From CAYVVD01 sp964454975 (GTDB lineage: Bacteria; Bacteroidota; Ignavibacteria; Kapaibacteriales; UBA2268), in contig CAYVVD010000001.1 in the NCBI GenBank assembly GCA_964454975.1, positions 186,001-250,000 on the forward strand: a stretch of DNA of 64,000 nt. The letters are read 5' to 3'. Of the stretch, positions 35,147 through 44,825 are shown piece by piece (position 1 is the first letter of the stretch; each line of letters starts with the position of its first letter). Made by a program: the position numbers and the translations under genes. The notes under the pieces were generated by a model. The model saw only the letters and a program-made list of their open reading frames with translations, had not been told where the DNA came from and ran no database searches.

Positions 35147-36490
35147 TTATTTCTCCCTGAAGGAATCCGCAATTTCGTAGAAAGTCTCACGGTACTTATC
35201 AAATTTGGACTGGTAGGACCACAGATAAATACTGTGAAAATGAGTTTCAGATTCGAGACAAGTATAGATGTAACTAATCTTCACCTTGTCTATCGTGCCC
35301 CGTAGCTCCACCTGGTATGCATCATATCCGTTCACGGTGGTTTCATCTATTTCGTCATAATCCATGTTTTCAAGGGAAAGGGTAAAATTGTCGAAAATCA
35401 GGTGGAAATATTCATCAAGGGTGATATTGTCAAAATCAACTTTTGCTTCTGAAATAAGGATGCAGTATATCTCCTGCGATTCATCGCCGATTTCGATGGA
35501 AGCGTCATCATTAAGCTCAATCTCTTCCCAACCGGGGGGGACGTTGATGCTTGTCAGTCCGTCTTCCGAACTAAACACCATATACTCGCCATCAGGATCA
35601 TAGCTTGTGAACATATCTTTAATTGATTCCCATTCTTCAAGAGCTTCTGCAAGTTCAGCTTCAAAATCAAAAACAGCACTACCCAGGTTCTCAAAAACTA
35701 ACTGAGGTTCTCCATCGGGAAATATGAAATTTTTCATTGCTTCGGATTCCGTGATGTCCTCCATGCCTTCATCAGCATCAAGCGATTTATTCTTCTTGGC
35801 CATTTCTTCCCAGAACTCTTCAGATTTTTCAAGAGAATCGAGGCCGTTCACAATCTGCATTCCTTCGAATGCAAATGTAAATGAGTTTTCTTTACCGACA
35901 CTTACAGACTGCATGCTTTGTACTTTAGCCATAGGGGAAAATTGCATTGTTGTAGAGAATCGCATGTCGGCAAATATCAGCGACATCATATTCTTCATGA
36001 ATTTGAATGTCTTTTTATTCTCAAGTATTTTGTCTTTGAAGAAATCTTCATCTTCAGCAATTACAACATCCTCATTTTCTTCACTTTCCATTTCATCTTT
36101 ATCATCGCTTGCCATCTTTACCAGTGTAGTTCCATCTTCCTGTTCAATAAGCAAGGGCCTTAGAAATAAATTTTCACCACCAAGAGCGTTCATATCCCTG
36201 AAATATCCCATGCCGGTTATTATCAGGCTCGATGAATCTTCAGACAATCTCCAGTTAAGCCCCTTCCAGGCATCAATTCCATTGATTTCAGAAATAAATC
36301 CGACAAACTCCTTCTTGGCTTCTTCCTCTATTGTTTCTGGATCAGAATTGCCAAAAGGATTTAACGGCATCTGCGCCCGAAACTCCAATTTACCAGTACC
36401 GTCGGGATTTATGTAATACTTGTTATCGGATTCGATACACGATGAAAGAAGTGCGATTGATAATGCAAGGTATAACCAATGTACTTTCAT
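35147..36490 (-). CDS. Acidic lipoprotein with PsbP-like C-terminal domain
   Basis: 447 residues. Lipoprotein signal ends at LSSC (Cys18). A strikingly acidic centre (about 135-160 with EDKDEMESEENEDVV type sequence) separates an N-terminal beta-rich part from a C-terminal domain (about 310-447). That domain has a PsbP/Mog1-like pattern (FSSEDGLTSINVPPGWEEI then a strand-rich end). No enzyme motif was seen. The upstream gap to the DUF3078 gene is a divergent AT-rich promoter region. Function unknown. Confidence 0.7.
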   Translation of the reverse strand: MKVHWLYLALSIALLSSCIESDNKYYINPDGTGKLEFRAQMPLNPFGNSDPETIEEEAKKEFVGFISEINGIDAWKGLNWRLSEDSSSLIITGMGYFRDMNALGGENLFLRPLLIEQEDGTTLVKMASDDKDEMESEENEDVVIAEDEDFFKDKILENKKTFKFMKNMMSLIFADMRFSTTMQFSPMAKVQSMQSVSVGKENSFTFAFEGMQIVNGLDSLEKSEEFWEEMAKKNKSLDADEGMEDITESEAMKNFIFPDGEPQLVFENLGSAVFDFEAELAEALEEWESIKDMFTSYDPDGEYMVFSSEDGLTSINVPPGWEEIELNDDASIEIGDESQEIYCILISEAKVDFDNITLDEYFHLIFDNFTLSLENMDYDEIDETTVNGYDAYQVELRGTIDKVKISYIYTCLESETHFHSIYLWSYQSKFDKYRETFYEIADSFREK

Positions 36491-36665
36491 TATATGCCTG
36501 ATTTATTTAGAATAATACGCAAAATAGCAGATTAATTCAAAACTAAGAATAAAAATAATTGCATTATTATTCCTAATTAATTCTCCTCATTTTTAGAGTA
36601 CTATTATTTAGTAATTTTACAACTCTAAAATTAATTTATTTTCATTTTCATGTATTGGAGTTAAT
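36491..36665. other. AT-rich divergent promoter region
   Basis: Holds promoters for the acidic lipoprotein (-) and DUF3078 gene (+). Several AT-only inverted repeats are visible but none stands out above chance. TTGGAG precedes the plus-strand ATG. Confidence 0.4.
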
Positions 36666-37511
36666 ATGAAAAAATTAATATTGCTGTTCATTATGTCGTC
36701 CGGAATAATGATTTTTTCACAAGATAAGGCAGATTCATTGCTCAATAAATGGATACCCATGGGAGTTGCCGGGCTTAACATTAGCCAGGTCGCATTCAGC
36801 AACTGGTCCCAAGGTGGTGAAGATGCCGTAACTTATACAATCGTGGGAAATTTCAGCCTGGACTACAAGTCTGAAACTTTTGCTTTTACAAATGCTCTTA
36901 AGCTTGCCTATGGCCAGACAAAGCTTGGCGAAGATGATTTCAGAACTAATGACAATGAGCTTTATCTTGAAACTGTATATTCACGCAGAATTGGCTGGAT
37001 AGTTGATCCATATGTCAGTAATCTTGTACGTTCATCTCTATCAGCCGGCTATAAAAATGTTAATGATTCGATGGTGGAAATTGCAAATTTCTTCGATCCT
37101 GGCTATATAACTCAATCAGTCGGTTTTACTTATGATAAAGTTGAAGGATTCAAATCCCGGCTCGGTGCTGCTTTCCAGGAAACTTTTACAAGCGAGCACA
37201 CTCAATACAGCGACGACAAGAAAACTATAGATGAATTAGAAAAATTCAAATTCGAGACTGGTATTGAATCAGTAACTGATGTTTCCTGGAATTTCATGGA
37301 AAACATGGTTTATAAAAGCAAGCTAAGACTGTTTACACGATTTGAGGCAATGGATGTATGGGATGTGCGCTGGGACAACGTTATCAGCGCCAAAGTAAAT
37401 GATATTATTGTTGTCAACCTGAATGTGCTTGTTGTATATGAGCAGGCGCAATCACTTAGAACTCAAATCAAAGAAGCACTTCAACTCGGAATTACTTATA
37501 CATTGTTTTAA
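36666..37511 (+). CDS. DUF3078 outer-membrane family protein
   Basis: 281 residues with a signal peptide (about 1-19, ending IFSQ) and the family pattern GVAGLNISQVAFSNWSQGGEDA near residue 35, then a long series of beta-strands ending in LQLGITYTLF. The family is known from Bacteroidota and related phyla as an uncharacterised outer-membrane barrel. GGAG is present upstream. The MscS-type channel gene follows 13 bp later, so both probably share a transcript. Confidence 0.88.
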   Translation: MKKLILLFIMSSGIMIFSQDKADSLLNKWIPMGVAGLNISQVAFSNWSQGGEDAVTYTIVGNFSLDYKSETFAFTNALKLAYGQTKLGEDDFRTNDNELYLETVYSRRIGWIVDPYVSNLVRSSLSAGYKNVNDSMVEIANFFDPGYITQSVGFTYDKVEGFKSRLGAAFQETFTSEHTQYSDDKKTIDELEKFKFETGIESVTDVSWNFMENMVYKSKLRLFTRFEAMDVWDVRWDNVISAKVNDIIVVNLNVLVVYEQAQSLRTQIKEALQLGITYTLF

Positions 37512-37524
37512 TTAAGGGGGTATA

Positions 37525-38346
37525 ATGAGAACACTGGAATATTATTTAAACCAAAGCATGGATTTCCTTGCATACTACATACCAAAAGTATTTTTGGCAC
37601 TTGTTACGCTGATTATCGGCTTTTGGGTAATAAAGTACATTACAAGGCTTGCTGAAAAAGCTTTAGATAAAAACAATATTGATGTTTCTCTAAGAGGTTT
37701 TCTTTCGGGTTTAATTTCCATGCTTCTGAAAGTAATGCTTGTTGTAAGCGTGATCTCGATGGTAGGAATCGAAACAACCTCATTTGTTGCTGTACTTGCT
37801 GCTGCCGGCTTTGCAATTGGTTTGGCACTGCAGGGAAGCCTGGGGAACTTTGCGGGAGGTGTATTACTTCTGATATTTAAACCATTCAAAGCAGGTGATT
37901 TTATTGAGGCTCAGGGTTACAGCGGTACTGTAAATTCAATTCAAATCTTTAATACTGTACTAAAAACACCGGATAACAAGACTATTATAATCCCAAACGG
38001 AGCAATGTCATCCGGGCCTGTTGTAAATTATTCAACCGAAGAACTGCGGCGTGTTGACTTTGTTTTTGGGATTGGATATTCAGATGATGTATCACTTGCA
38101 AAGCAAACGCTGAATGATCTAATCGCTGCCGATGAAAGAATATTGAAGGAACCTGTGCACCAGGTAGTAGTTTCAGAGCTGGCTGATTCATCTGTTAACT
38201 TTACAGTACGTGTATGGGTTAATGCGGCAGATTACTGGGGTGTGTTTTTCGATATGCAGGAAAATGTTAAGTTTAAGTTTGACGAAAAGGGAATATCAAT
38301 TCCGTTCCCACAGACAGATGTGCATTTAATAAAAGAGAATAATTGA
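37525..38346 (+). CDS. Small-conductance mechanosensitive channel MscS-type
   Basis: 273 residues, E. coli MscS size. Three N-terminal membrane segments (about 20-45, 57-78, 80-105), the pore helix AAAGFAIGLALQGSLGNFAGGVLLLIFKPF-type motif, and a C-terminal beta and cytoplasmic vestibule domain (TPDNKTIIIPNGAMSSGPVVNYS). It releases ions and small solutes when membrane tension rises. GGGGG precedes the ATG. Follows the DUF3078 gene by 13 bp. Confidence 0.95.
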   Translation: MRTLEYYLNQSMDFLAYYIPKVFLALVTLIIGFWVIKYITRLAEKALDKNNIDVSLRGFLSGLISMLLKVMLVVSVISMVGIETTSFVAVLAAAGFAIGLALQGSLGNFAGGVLLLIFKPFKAGDFIEAQGYSGTVNSIQIFNTVLKTPDNKTIIIPNGAMSSGPVVNYSTEELRRVDFVFGIGYSDDVSLAKQTLNDLIAADERILKEPVHQVVVSELADSSVNFTVRVWVNAADYWGVFFDMQENVKFKFDEKGISIPFPQTDVHLIKENN

Positions 38347-38458
38347 TTCACTTTTCAATCACAGGCGGCATACTGTGTAAATCCCTAAATTACAAGCCGT
38401 AAGTGTAACTTTCAGAAGTGGTTTTTTGTTTCTTTAATATTAAGGACCGGAGTAAAAA

Positions 38459-41400
38459 ATGAAAAAGGTAATATTCCTGTTATTGATCTCAACTTTTTGT
38501 ATTAATTCTCAACCTTGGATGGAAAACCTGCCAAATGAGAATCAATCAAAATTTGATAAAGTAGTATCATCATTTAATGAGTATTTTGAGACCCGCGAAC
38601 CTGTAAAAGGGAGCGGCTGGAAGCAATTCAAGCGATATGAGGAATTTTGGAAGGAACGTGCGGGAGAATCAGGAATTGTTCCATCTGCCCGGGAAATTTT
38701 GAATGAATGGAATAAGTACAATCAAAAGAAAGCAGGCTCTGCTGTTCTCGCTGACGAGGCTGATTGGAAGCTTTGGGGGCCGGTATCAGTTCCACGGAAT
38801 GAAATCACATACCAATCTGCCGGCATTGGCAGAATCAATATAGTAGAGTTTCACCCTGCAAATCATCAGGTAATCTGGGCAGGTTCTTCAGCCGGTGGTG
38901 CATGGAAAAGCACAAACAACGGCGCAACATGGGAGGCTGTCCCAATAACTCAGTATCTTGCCGTTGGTGTTACGGATATTGCAATATCGAAATCTCATAC
39001 AAACTTTATGTACATGGCCACAGGGGACGGTAACGGTTATTCGATGTCCCGAAATTTTTCCATGGGTATTCTCAAATCTGTTGATGGTGGCGAAACATGG
39101 GAATATACTTCAAAAATCCATGAATTTGAAGACCAGTTATTGTATAACAGGCTGCTTATACATCCGGATAATCCGAATATTGTATGGGTGGCTTCAAATG
39201 TTGGAATACTGAAAACTACCGATGGCGGGCAGAAATGGAATTTGGTTTCAGATAAATTACACTTCCGGGATTTGGAGTTTAAACCCGGTGATCCAAATGT
39301 AATTTATGCCGGCACATATGGAAACGGGGATGCCTATCGCTCTACAGATGGAGGTGACTCATTTCAGGATCTTAACATTACCCAAAATTCCAACAGAGTG
39401 GCAATCGCTGTTACAGAATCAAATCCTAAAGTGGTTTACGCCCTCTGCTCAAGGAGTGGTACAAGCAGTTTTAATGCCCTCTTCAAATCAACCGATAGCG
39501 GTGATAATTGGCAACTAATGTCGAGCAGCCCTAACATACTGGGAATATCGCCGGAAGGGGCTTCCGGAAGTGGTCTTGGCTGGTACGCACTTGCTTTTAC
39601 AGTTTCTCCTCAAAATGAAAATTTTGTTTTTGCCGGAAGTGTTAATTCATGGTATTCAAATGACGGCGGCAAGACATGGAAACTAATGACACACTGGCAG
39701 GGAAGGTTTGGAGCGCCTTTTATTCATGCAGACCAGCATTTTTTCACATTTCAGCCCGAAACAAATCTTCTTTATTCAGCCAATGATGGAGGCATTTACC
39801 GTTCATCCGACTTATTAGATTGGGAAACAATCTCGCATGGAATATCAGTTAACCAGATGTACAGAATCGGCTCATCGCAATCCAGCCCGCATGTTATTTC
39901 AGGTTCACAGGATAATGGCACAAATCTATATGACGGAAACTCCTGGTCGCATGTACTCGGGGCGGATGGTATGAGTTGCCTGGTAAGCTATGATAATCCT
40001 GATGTTATGTTTGCATCTTATCAAAGTGGTTCTGTTTACAGGAGTTTAGATGGTGGTGAGAATTTCTCGTTTATTTATTCCGCACAGCAGGCTCAGGAAA
40101 ACTCAGTCTGGGTAACTGAAGTTGAGCAAGACCCGCTCGAACCGAATACAATTTACCTCGGTTATCGCAATATATTTAAATCAGTTCATAACGGGGCACA
40201 GTTTACTAAGATTTCCAATTTTTCCGGTGGCAGCAATCCGATAAATGTGATTAAAATCTCGCCGTTTAATAACGATTATATCTATGTATGCAGATGGAGC
40301 ATGATATTCAAAACTTCGGATGGCGGAGACTCCTGGGACGAACTTTACGACAGCCAGCAAACGATAACTGATATTGAAATTGACCCGCTGAACCCTGACA
40401 GGATTTGGTTTACTAAGTCCGGTTATATTGACGGTCAAAAGGTATTTGAATACAAGGATGGAGAAATAACCAATATCTCCGGAACTTTACCAAATGTACC
40501 TGTGAATACTATAGTTTACCTGAAAGAATCTGAGGATAAGCTTTTCATAGGTACGGATCTTGGAGTGTTTTACAGAGATAAATTTATGAAAGACTGGGTG
40601 CCATTCAACCAGGGGATGCCAAATGTAGTTATTAGCGAACTTGAAGTACAATATCAGACAGGAAAGCTGTTAGCTGGGACATTTGCTCGTGGATTGTGGG
40701 CTACAGACTTCAAGAACTGCAAAATTGATGAACCCGTCTTGAGTGTTTACGGAAGCCTTGAGTTTTGTGAAGGTGATAGCGTGGTAATTACTGTTGCAAA
40801 TGATTTCTCAAATTATAAATGGAACACCGGCGATACTACAAGTTCGATTGTTGTCAAAGAAAGTGGTTCTTTCAATGTTACTGTTCAGAACGAAGATGGC
40901 TGCACGGCTTATTCAGAAACTTTAAATTCAGTTATGAACCCTGCACCTGATGTATCCATAAGTGCAAATAAACTTTCCCCGTTCTGTATCGGCGATACGG
41001 TTAAACTCTACACACCAAGCATAGGTTATGCTGAATTTACCTGGAATAATAATGAAGAAGGCAGAGAGTTGTTCATCATCGAAGCAGGTGAATACTTCGT
41101 GACAGGTTTAACCAGTGCAGGGTGTGTGAAGGCTTCTAATACAATCGAAGCTGAATTCCTCCCAAAAACAGAAGTACCTGTAATCAAGGTTTACAAAAGT
41201 AAACTTATTGCCCCTGATGCCGATGAATATCTTTGGATGCACAACGGCAAGATTATAAAAGGAGCGTTTGAAAAAGAGCTTGAACTATTTGACACCGGCG
41301 GATATCGTGTTGCTGTCAGGCGTGGCGGGAGCTGCTTTACTTTGTCGCCTGAAGTTGATGTGTTAACAAGTATTGATGATTTATCTTCTGATAACTCTTT

Positions 41401-41623
41401 AAAAGTTATTCCCCAGCCTGCAAGTGATTATATTGATTTATTAACCTATAAAAAGATTTTTTCTATTGAAATTTATGACTCCCGTGGATTGCTCGTATTC
41501 GGGCAAGGACATAACAATAAGAATAATTTGCGTATTGATACTTCAGCATTTTCAACAGGAGTTTATATAATTGTAGCAAATGTTTCAGGCGAAATGCATA
41601 TTGAAAAATTTATCAAAGAATAG
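38459..41623 (+). CDS. Secreted Asp-box (BNR) beta-propeller protein with T9SS domain, paralogue 1
   Basis: 1054 residues. Signal peptide 1-18 (CINSQ). An N-terminal block GSGWKQFKRYEEFWKERAG is shared with paralogue 3. The propeller (about 110-760) has eight or more Asp-boxes such as STNNGATW, SVDGGETW, TTDGGQKW and TSDGGDSW, plus a conserved HADQH (423-427) followed by YSANDGG and SGSQDNGT. Two Ig/SprB-like repeats starting CEGDSVVI follow, then a C-terminal sorting domain (about 970-1054). Probably an exported or cell-surface beta-propeller; enzymatic activity unknown. GGAG precedes the ATG. Part of a three-gene tandem array. Confidence 0.9.
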   Translation: MKKVIFLLLISTFCINSQPWMENLPNENQSKFDKVVSSFNEYFETREPVKGSGWKQFKRYEEFWKERAGESGIVPSAREILNEWNKYNQKKAGSAVLADEADWKLWGPVSVPRNEITYQSAGIGRINIVEFHPANHQVIWAGSSAGGAWKSTNNGATWEAVPITQYLAVGVTDIAISKSHTNFMYMATGDGNGYSMSRNFSMGILKSVDGGETWEYTSKIHEFEDQLLYNRLLIHPDNPNIVWVASNVGILKTTDGGQKWNLVSDKLHFRDLEFKPGDPNVIYAGTYGNGDAYRSTDGGDSFQDLNITQNSNRVAIAVTESNPKVVYALCSRSGTSSFNALFKSTDSGDNWQLMSSSPNILGISPEGASGSGLGWYALAFTVSPQNENFVFAGSVNSWYSNDGGKTWKLMTHWQGRFGAPFIHADQHFFTFQPETNLLYSANDGGIYRSSDLLDWETISHGISVNQMYRIGSSQSSPHVISGSQDNGTNLYDGNSWSHVLGADGMSCLVSYDNPDVMFASYQSGSVYRSLDGGENFSFIYSAQQAQENSVWVTEVEQDPLEPNTIYLGYRNIFKSVHNGAQFTKISNFSGGSNPINVIKISPFNNDYIYVCRWSMIFKTSDGGDSWDELYDSQQTITDIEIDPLNPDRIWFTKSGYIDGQKVFEYKDGEITNISGTLPNVPVNTIVYLKESEDKLFIGTDLGVFYRDKFMKDWVPFNQGMPNVVISELEVQYQTGKLLAGTFARGLWATDFKNCKIDEPVLSVYGSLEFCEGDSVVITVANDFSNYKWNTGDTTSSIVVKESGSFNVTVQNEDGCTAYSETLNSVMNPAPDVSISANKLSPFCIGDTVKLYTPSIGYAEFTWNNNEEGRELFIIEAGEYFVTGLTSAGCVKASNTIEAEFLPKTEVPVIKVYKSKLIAPDADEYLWMHNGKIIKGAFEKELELFDTGGYRVAVRRGGSCFTLSPEVDVLTSIDDLSSDNSLKVIPQPASDYIDLLTYKKIFSIEIYDSRGLLVFGQGHNNKNNLRIDTSAFSTGVYIIVANVSGEMHIEKFIKE

Positions 41624-44600
41624 CTTTCATTTTTTCCGGCTTTCTTTCTTTTTCTTTGCTGTAATAACATTTCTACCTGCAAATTTGTATCCAAGGGACG
41701 AATCTGAAAGAGGTAAATATATAGGGTTTCTGGAGAAATTTAGTGGGACAGGCAATAACGATAAGCTGCAGAAATATATATACCTAAATAAAAAGAAAAT
41801 TCAACACAGAAGCAATGCATTTGATGAAATTGAGAAACTGAAGCAATTCTCAAAAGCCCAAACCAATACACAATCAGGAAAGAAATGGAAATCTATTGGT
41901 CCTTTTTCAGGCTCTGAAATCAGGCCCGAAAGGAATGGCCTGGGAAGAGTTAATTGTGTTGCATTCCACCCGGAAAAGGACGAAATATGGATAGGTGCTG
42001 CTACAGGAGGAGCATACAAAAGTACTGACCGGGGAGCTAATTGGTTACCGATTGAGTTTGGTGATTTGCCGGTAATTGGGGTTTCAGACATTGAATTTAC
42101 CGGGGATCACATTTTTATTCTGACGGGCGATGCCGAAGCATGGGTGCCGGAGTCAGGGTTCAATTTCGGGCTAATATATTCAATGGATGAAGGGGAAAGC
42201 TGGGAGAGAATCTCATTAACCGGTACTGAAAAAGGCTTAATTTTAAGTGATTTGATTATATCAAACAGCGGAGCCATTCTAATAGCAACCGAGGATGGGA
42301 TTTATTATTCTAAAGATCTTGGTAAATCCTGGGATACGAAGTTCGAAGAGTACTACTTCAGAAACCTGATTTCACATCCTAAAAACAAAGATACCATTTT
42401 TGCTTCTACAACTGATATAGATGGGAATAGCCGCCTTTTCAGGTCAAAAGATGGCGGCAAGTCCTGGGAAGAATTAAAAAGATTCCCGGGTGGTATCAGG
42501 ATTGAAATGGCTGTTAACAATTATGTACCTGATAAACTCTGGGTGCTTTATGCAAATTCACTTTTTGAAGCTGACGGAACAGTGCTTATGACGCCCGATG
42601 GCGGCGAAAGCTGGCATACAATCCTACATGAAGATGAAAGAATCGTGAAAGGGGCAGGACATTACAACCTTGCCATTGAAGCTATCCCGATGTGGGAAAA
42701 CGGTGACCTCAAAGTAGATATTTATGCAGCAGGCATTAATATTTCCTGCATAAAAAACAAAGTTGATGTTATTGATATAAGTAAAGGTGTGCATGTTGAC
42801 CATCATAAGTTAAAGCGTTCTCCATACGACAGCTTGTTATACTCATGTAATGATGGCGGTATTTTCAGGTATAATCCGGAAACAAAGATTTGGGAAGATC
42901 TTAGCAAAGGACTGGCCATTACACAATTCTACAGGCTCGGTGCAAATCCGGTTCACGAGAGTTTGTTATTCGGTGGTGCACAGGATAACGGCACGTTAAG
43001 AATGAAGTTGCGGGATTGGAGCGAAGTTGGCGGCGCCGACGGGATGGAATGTATAGTCCATCCGAAAAATCCTCAAATAGTTTATTCTTCCATACAGCGG
43101 GGTGAAATATTCAAATCAACAGATGGCGGAAAATACTTCGACAAACATATTTCACACAAGATTTCGGAATTAAAGCCTTGGATTGCTGACTTTTTAGTAT
43201 TACCCGGAGAAAGGGATACAATAATTGTTGGCTACCAAAACTTGTGGATGATAACTGATGATGGTGAAACTGTAGAAAAACTGACCGATATTACATCCTC
43301 ATATGAATTTATAAAAGACGTTGAAATTCCTGATAATAGCCCGGGCAGGATTCTATTTGCCAAAGGAATTAATGTATATTCAATTGATCTAAAAACTAAG
43401 GATTTTGAAAGCAAGTTTTTCCATACCGGCATTGTAAGCGATATTGTGTCTGATGGAGAATCCGGTTTTTTCGTTACAACAATAGATGATTTCAAACCCC
43501 GGGTTCTTCATATTGCTGAAAAAAATAAAGATTTAACTGCAAACATGCCGGAGCTTTCCGTTTACAGCCTTGAATATATAGTTGAAGCTGACAGGCTGTT
43601 TGCAGGCACTGACCTCGGCGTTTTTGAATATCAAAATGATGAGTGGATACTTTTAAAAAATGGAATGCCTTACTCTGTTGTTTATGAGATCGAATATCAT
43701 CCGTTAAGCGGAAAATTGCTTGCTGCAACATACGGAAATGGCATGTGGGAACTCGATTTAAAGGCCTGTAATATTGAAAGGCCGGTTTTTTCTCATCAGG
43801 ACACAGTTGTGCTTTGCGGTGAAGAGATAATTGACTTAGAACCAATAAACTATGATGAAAAACTGATTTATATCTGGCAGGATGGGTCTAAAGGCTCAAG
43901 TAGGACGATAAGCAGGGCAGGAGAGTATTATGTTTCCTCAATTGATGAATCGGGTTGCGGCTCGACGTCTGAATCTATATATGTCCTGAAGGCTGAAAAA
44001 CCTGATATATATTTTCATTTTTCAAAAAATGTAATGTGTAATGGTGATACACTCTTAGTCCACGCCGGAATTAATAACTACAGCCCGGGCGATTTGGAAT
44101 TTACCTGGTCCGACGGAAAAAAGGGCAATGCGAGGTTGATATCGAAACCGGGCGAATATAAATTAACAGCAAAAAGTGAAATCGGGTGTGAATCTGATAC
44201 TATTAGAATCAATATCCTTGCATCTGAAATAAGTAATCCGATTATTCAAAAGAAAGGCGATGAACTAATAACCATTGAAGGATTTGAATACTTGTGGTAC
44301 AAGGATGGCATCCTGTTACCTGAAGAGTCAGGGAAAAAATTGAAAATAAGAGGAAGCGGTAAATACTTTGTCAAGATTTCGGATGAGTACGGATGTTCTG
44401 ATTCTTCAGAAGTCTATTCAGTAAATTTTAATGAATCCTCCGGAAATATAAAATACTCTGTCTATCCAAATCCGGCAAGCGAATCAATTATTATAGAAGG
44501 CGAGTTCCTCGAACCGGCGGCTTTATCAATCTACATTTATGATGTTAATGGCAAAGAAATATCAAGGACTCAATTTGAATCTAATAGTGATTACTTTTAT

Positions 44601-44696
44601 AAGTCTATCAATATAAGTGCTTTGTCAGCAGGTGTATATTATATTGCTTTTAGCGTGGATAATAGAATTACAACTCATTCATTCATAAAACATTAG
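41580..44696 (+). CDS. Secreted Asp-box propeller protein with T9SS domain, paralogue 2
   Basis: 1038 residues in the ATG frame, which overlaps the end of paralogue 1 by 44 bp. A TTG at 41601 would place the signal peptide (NSFHFFRLSFFFFAVITFLPANL) closer to the start. Lacks the GWKQ block of the other two but keeps the propeller: STDRGANW, SMDEGESW, SKDGGKSW, TPDGGESW, the HVDHH motif (405-409), YSCNDGG and GGAQDNGT. Ig/SprB-like repeats (CNGDTLLVH) and a sorting domain beginning YPNPASESIII end it. Probably translationally coupled to paralogue 1. Confidence 0.9.
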   Translation: MFQAKCILKNLSKNSFHFFRLSFFFFAVITFLPANLYPRDESERGKYIGFLEKFSGTGNNDKLQKYIYLNKKKIQHRSNAFDEIEKLKQFSKAQTNTQSGKKWKSIGPFSGSEIRPERNGLGRVNCVAFHPEKDEIWIGAATGGAYKSTDRGANWLPIEFGDLPVIGVSDIEFTGDHIFILTGDAEAWVPESGFNFGLIYSMDEGESWERISLTGTEKGLILSDLIISNSGAILIATEDGIYYSKDLGKSWDTKFEEYYFRNLISHPKNKDTIFASTTDIDGNSRLFRSKDGGKSWEELKRFPGGIRIEMAVNNYVPDKLWVLYANSLFEADGTVLMTPDGGESWHTILHEDERIVKGAGHYNLAIEAIPMWENGDLKVDIYAAGINISCIKNKVDVIDISKGVHVDHHKLKRSPYDSLLYSCNDGGIFRYNPETKIWEDLSKGLAITQFYRLGANPVHESLLFGGAQDNGTLRMKLRDWSEVGGADGMECIVHPKNPQIVYSSIQRGEIFKSTDGGKYFDKHISHKISELKPWIADFLVLPGERDTIIVGYQNLWMITDDGETVEKLTDITSSYEFIKDVEIPDNSPGRILFAKGINVYSIDLKTKDFESKFFHTGIVSDIVSDGESGFFVTTIDDFKPRVLHIAEKNKDLTANMPELSVYSLEYIVEADRLFAGTDLGVFEYQNDEWILLKNGMPYSVVYEIEYHPLSGKLLAATYGNGMWELDLKACNIERPVFSHQDTVVLCGEEIIDLEPINYDEKLIYIWQDGSKGSSRTISRAGEYYVSSIDESGCGSTSESIYVLKAEKPDIYFHFSKNVMCNGDTLLVHAGINNYSPGDLEFTWSDGKKGNARLISKPGEYKLTAKSEIGCESDTIRINILASEISNPIIQKKGDELITIEGFEYLWYKDGILLPEESGKKLKIRGSGKYFVKISDEYGCSDSSEVYSVNFNESSGNIKYSVYPNPASESIIIEGEFLEPAALSIYIYDVNGKEISRTQFESNSDYFYKSINISALSAGVYYIAFSVDNRITTHSFIKH

Positions 44697-44825
44697 ATTT
44701 CTCATTACGTTCTAATGCTTAGGAAGTTTCGTATTCTTAATCGAATCGAAAGAAAAATTGTAACTTTCTCGTCAGAGGAATAGTCATTAATGGAAAGATT
44801 TTTATCAATATAGAATTAAATCAAA

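Noticed and set aside
35724..36416. 230-codon plus-strand frame over the acidic lipoprotein
   Set aside because: Ser/Phe-rich complement of the Glu-rich gene; no ribosome site.
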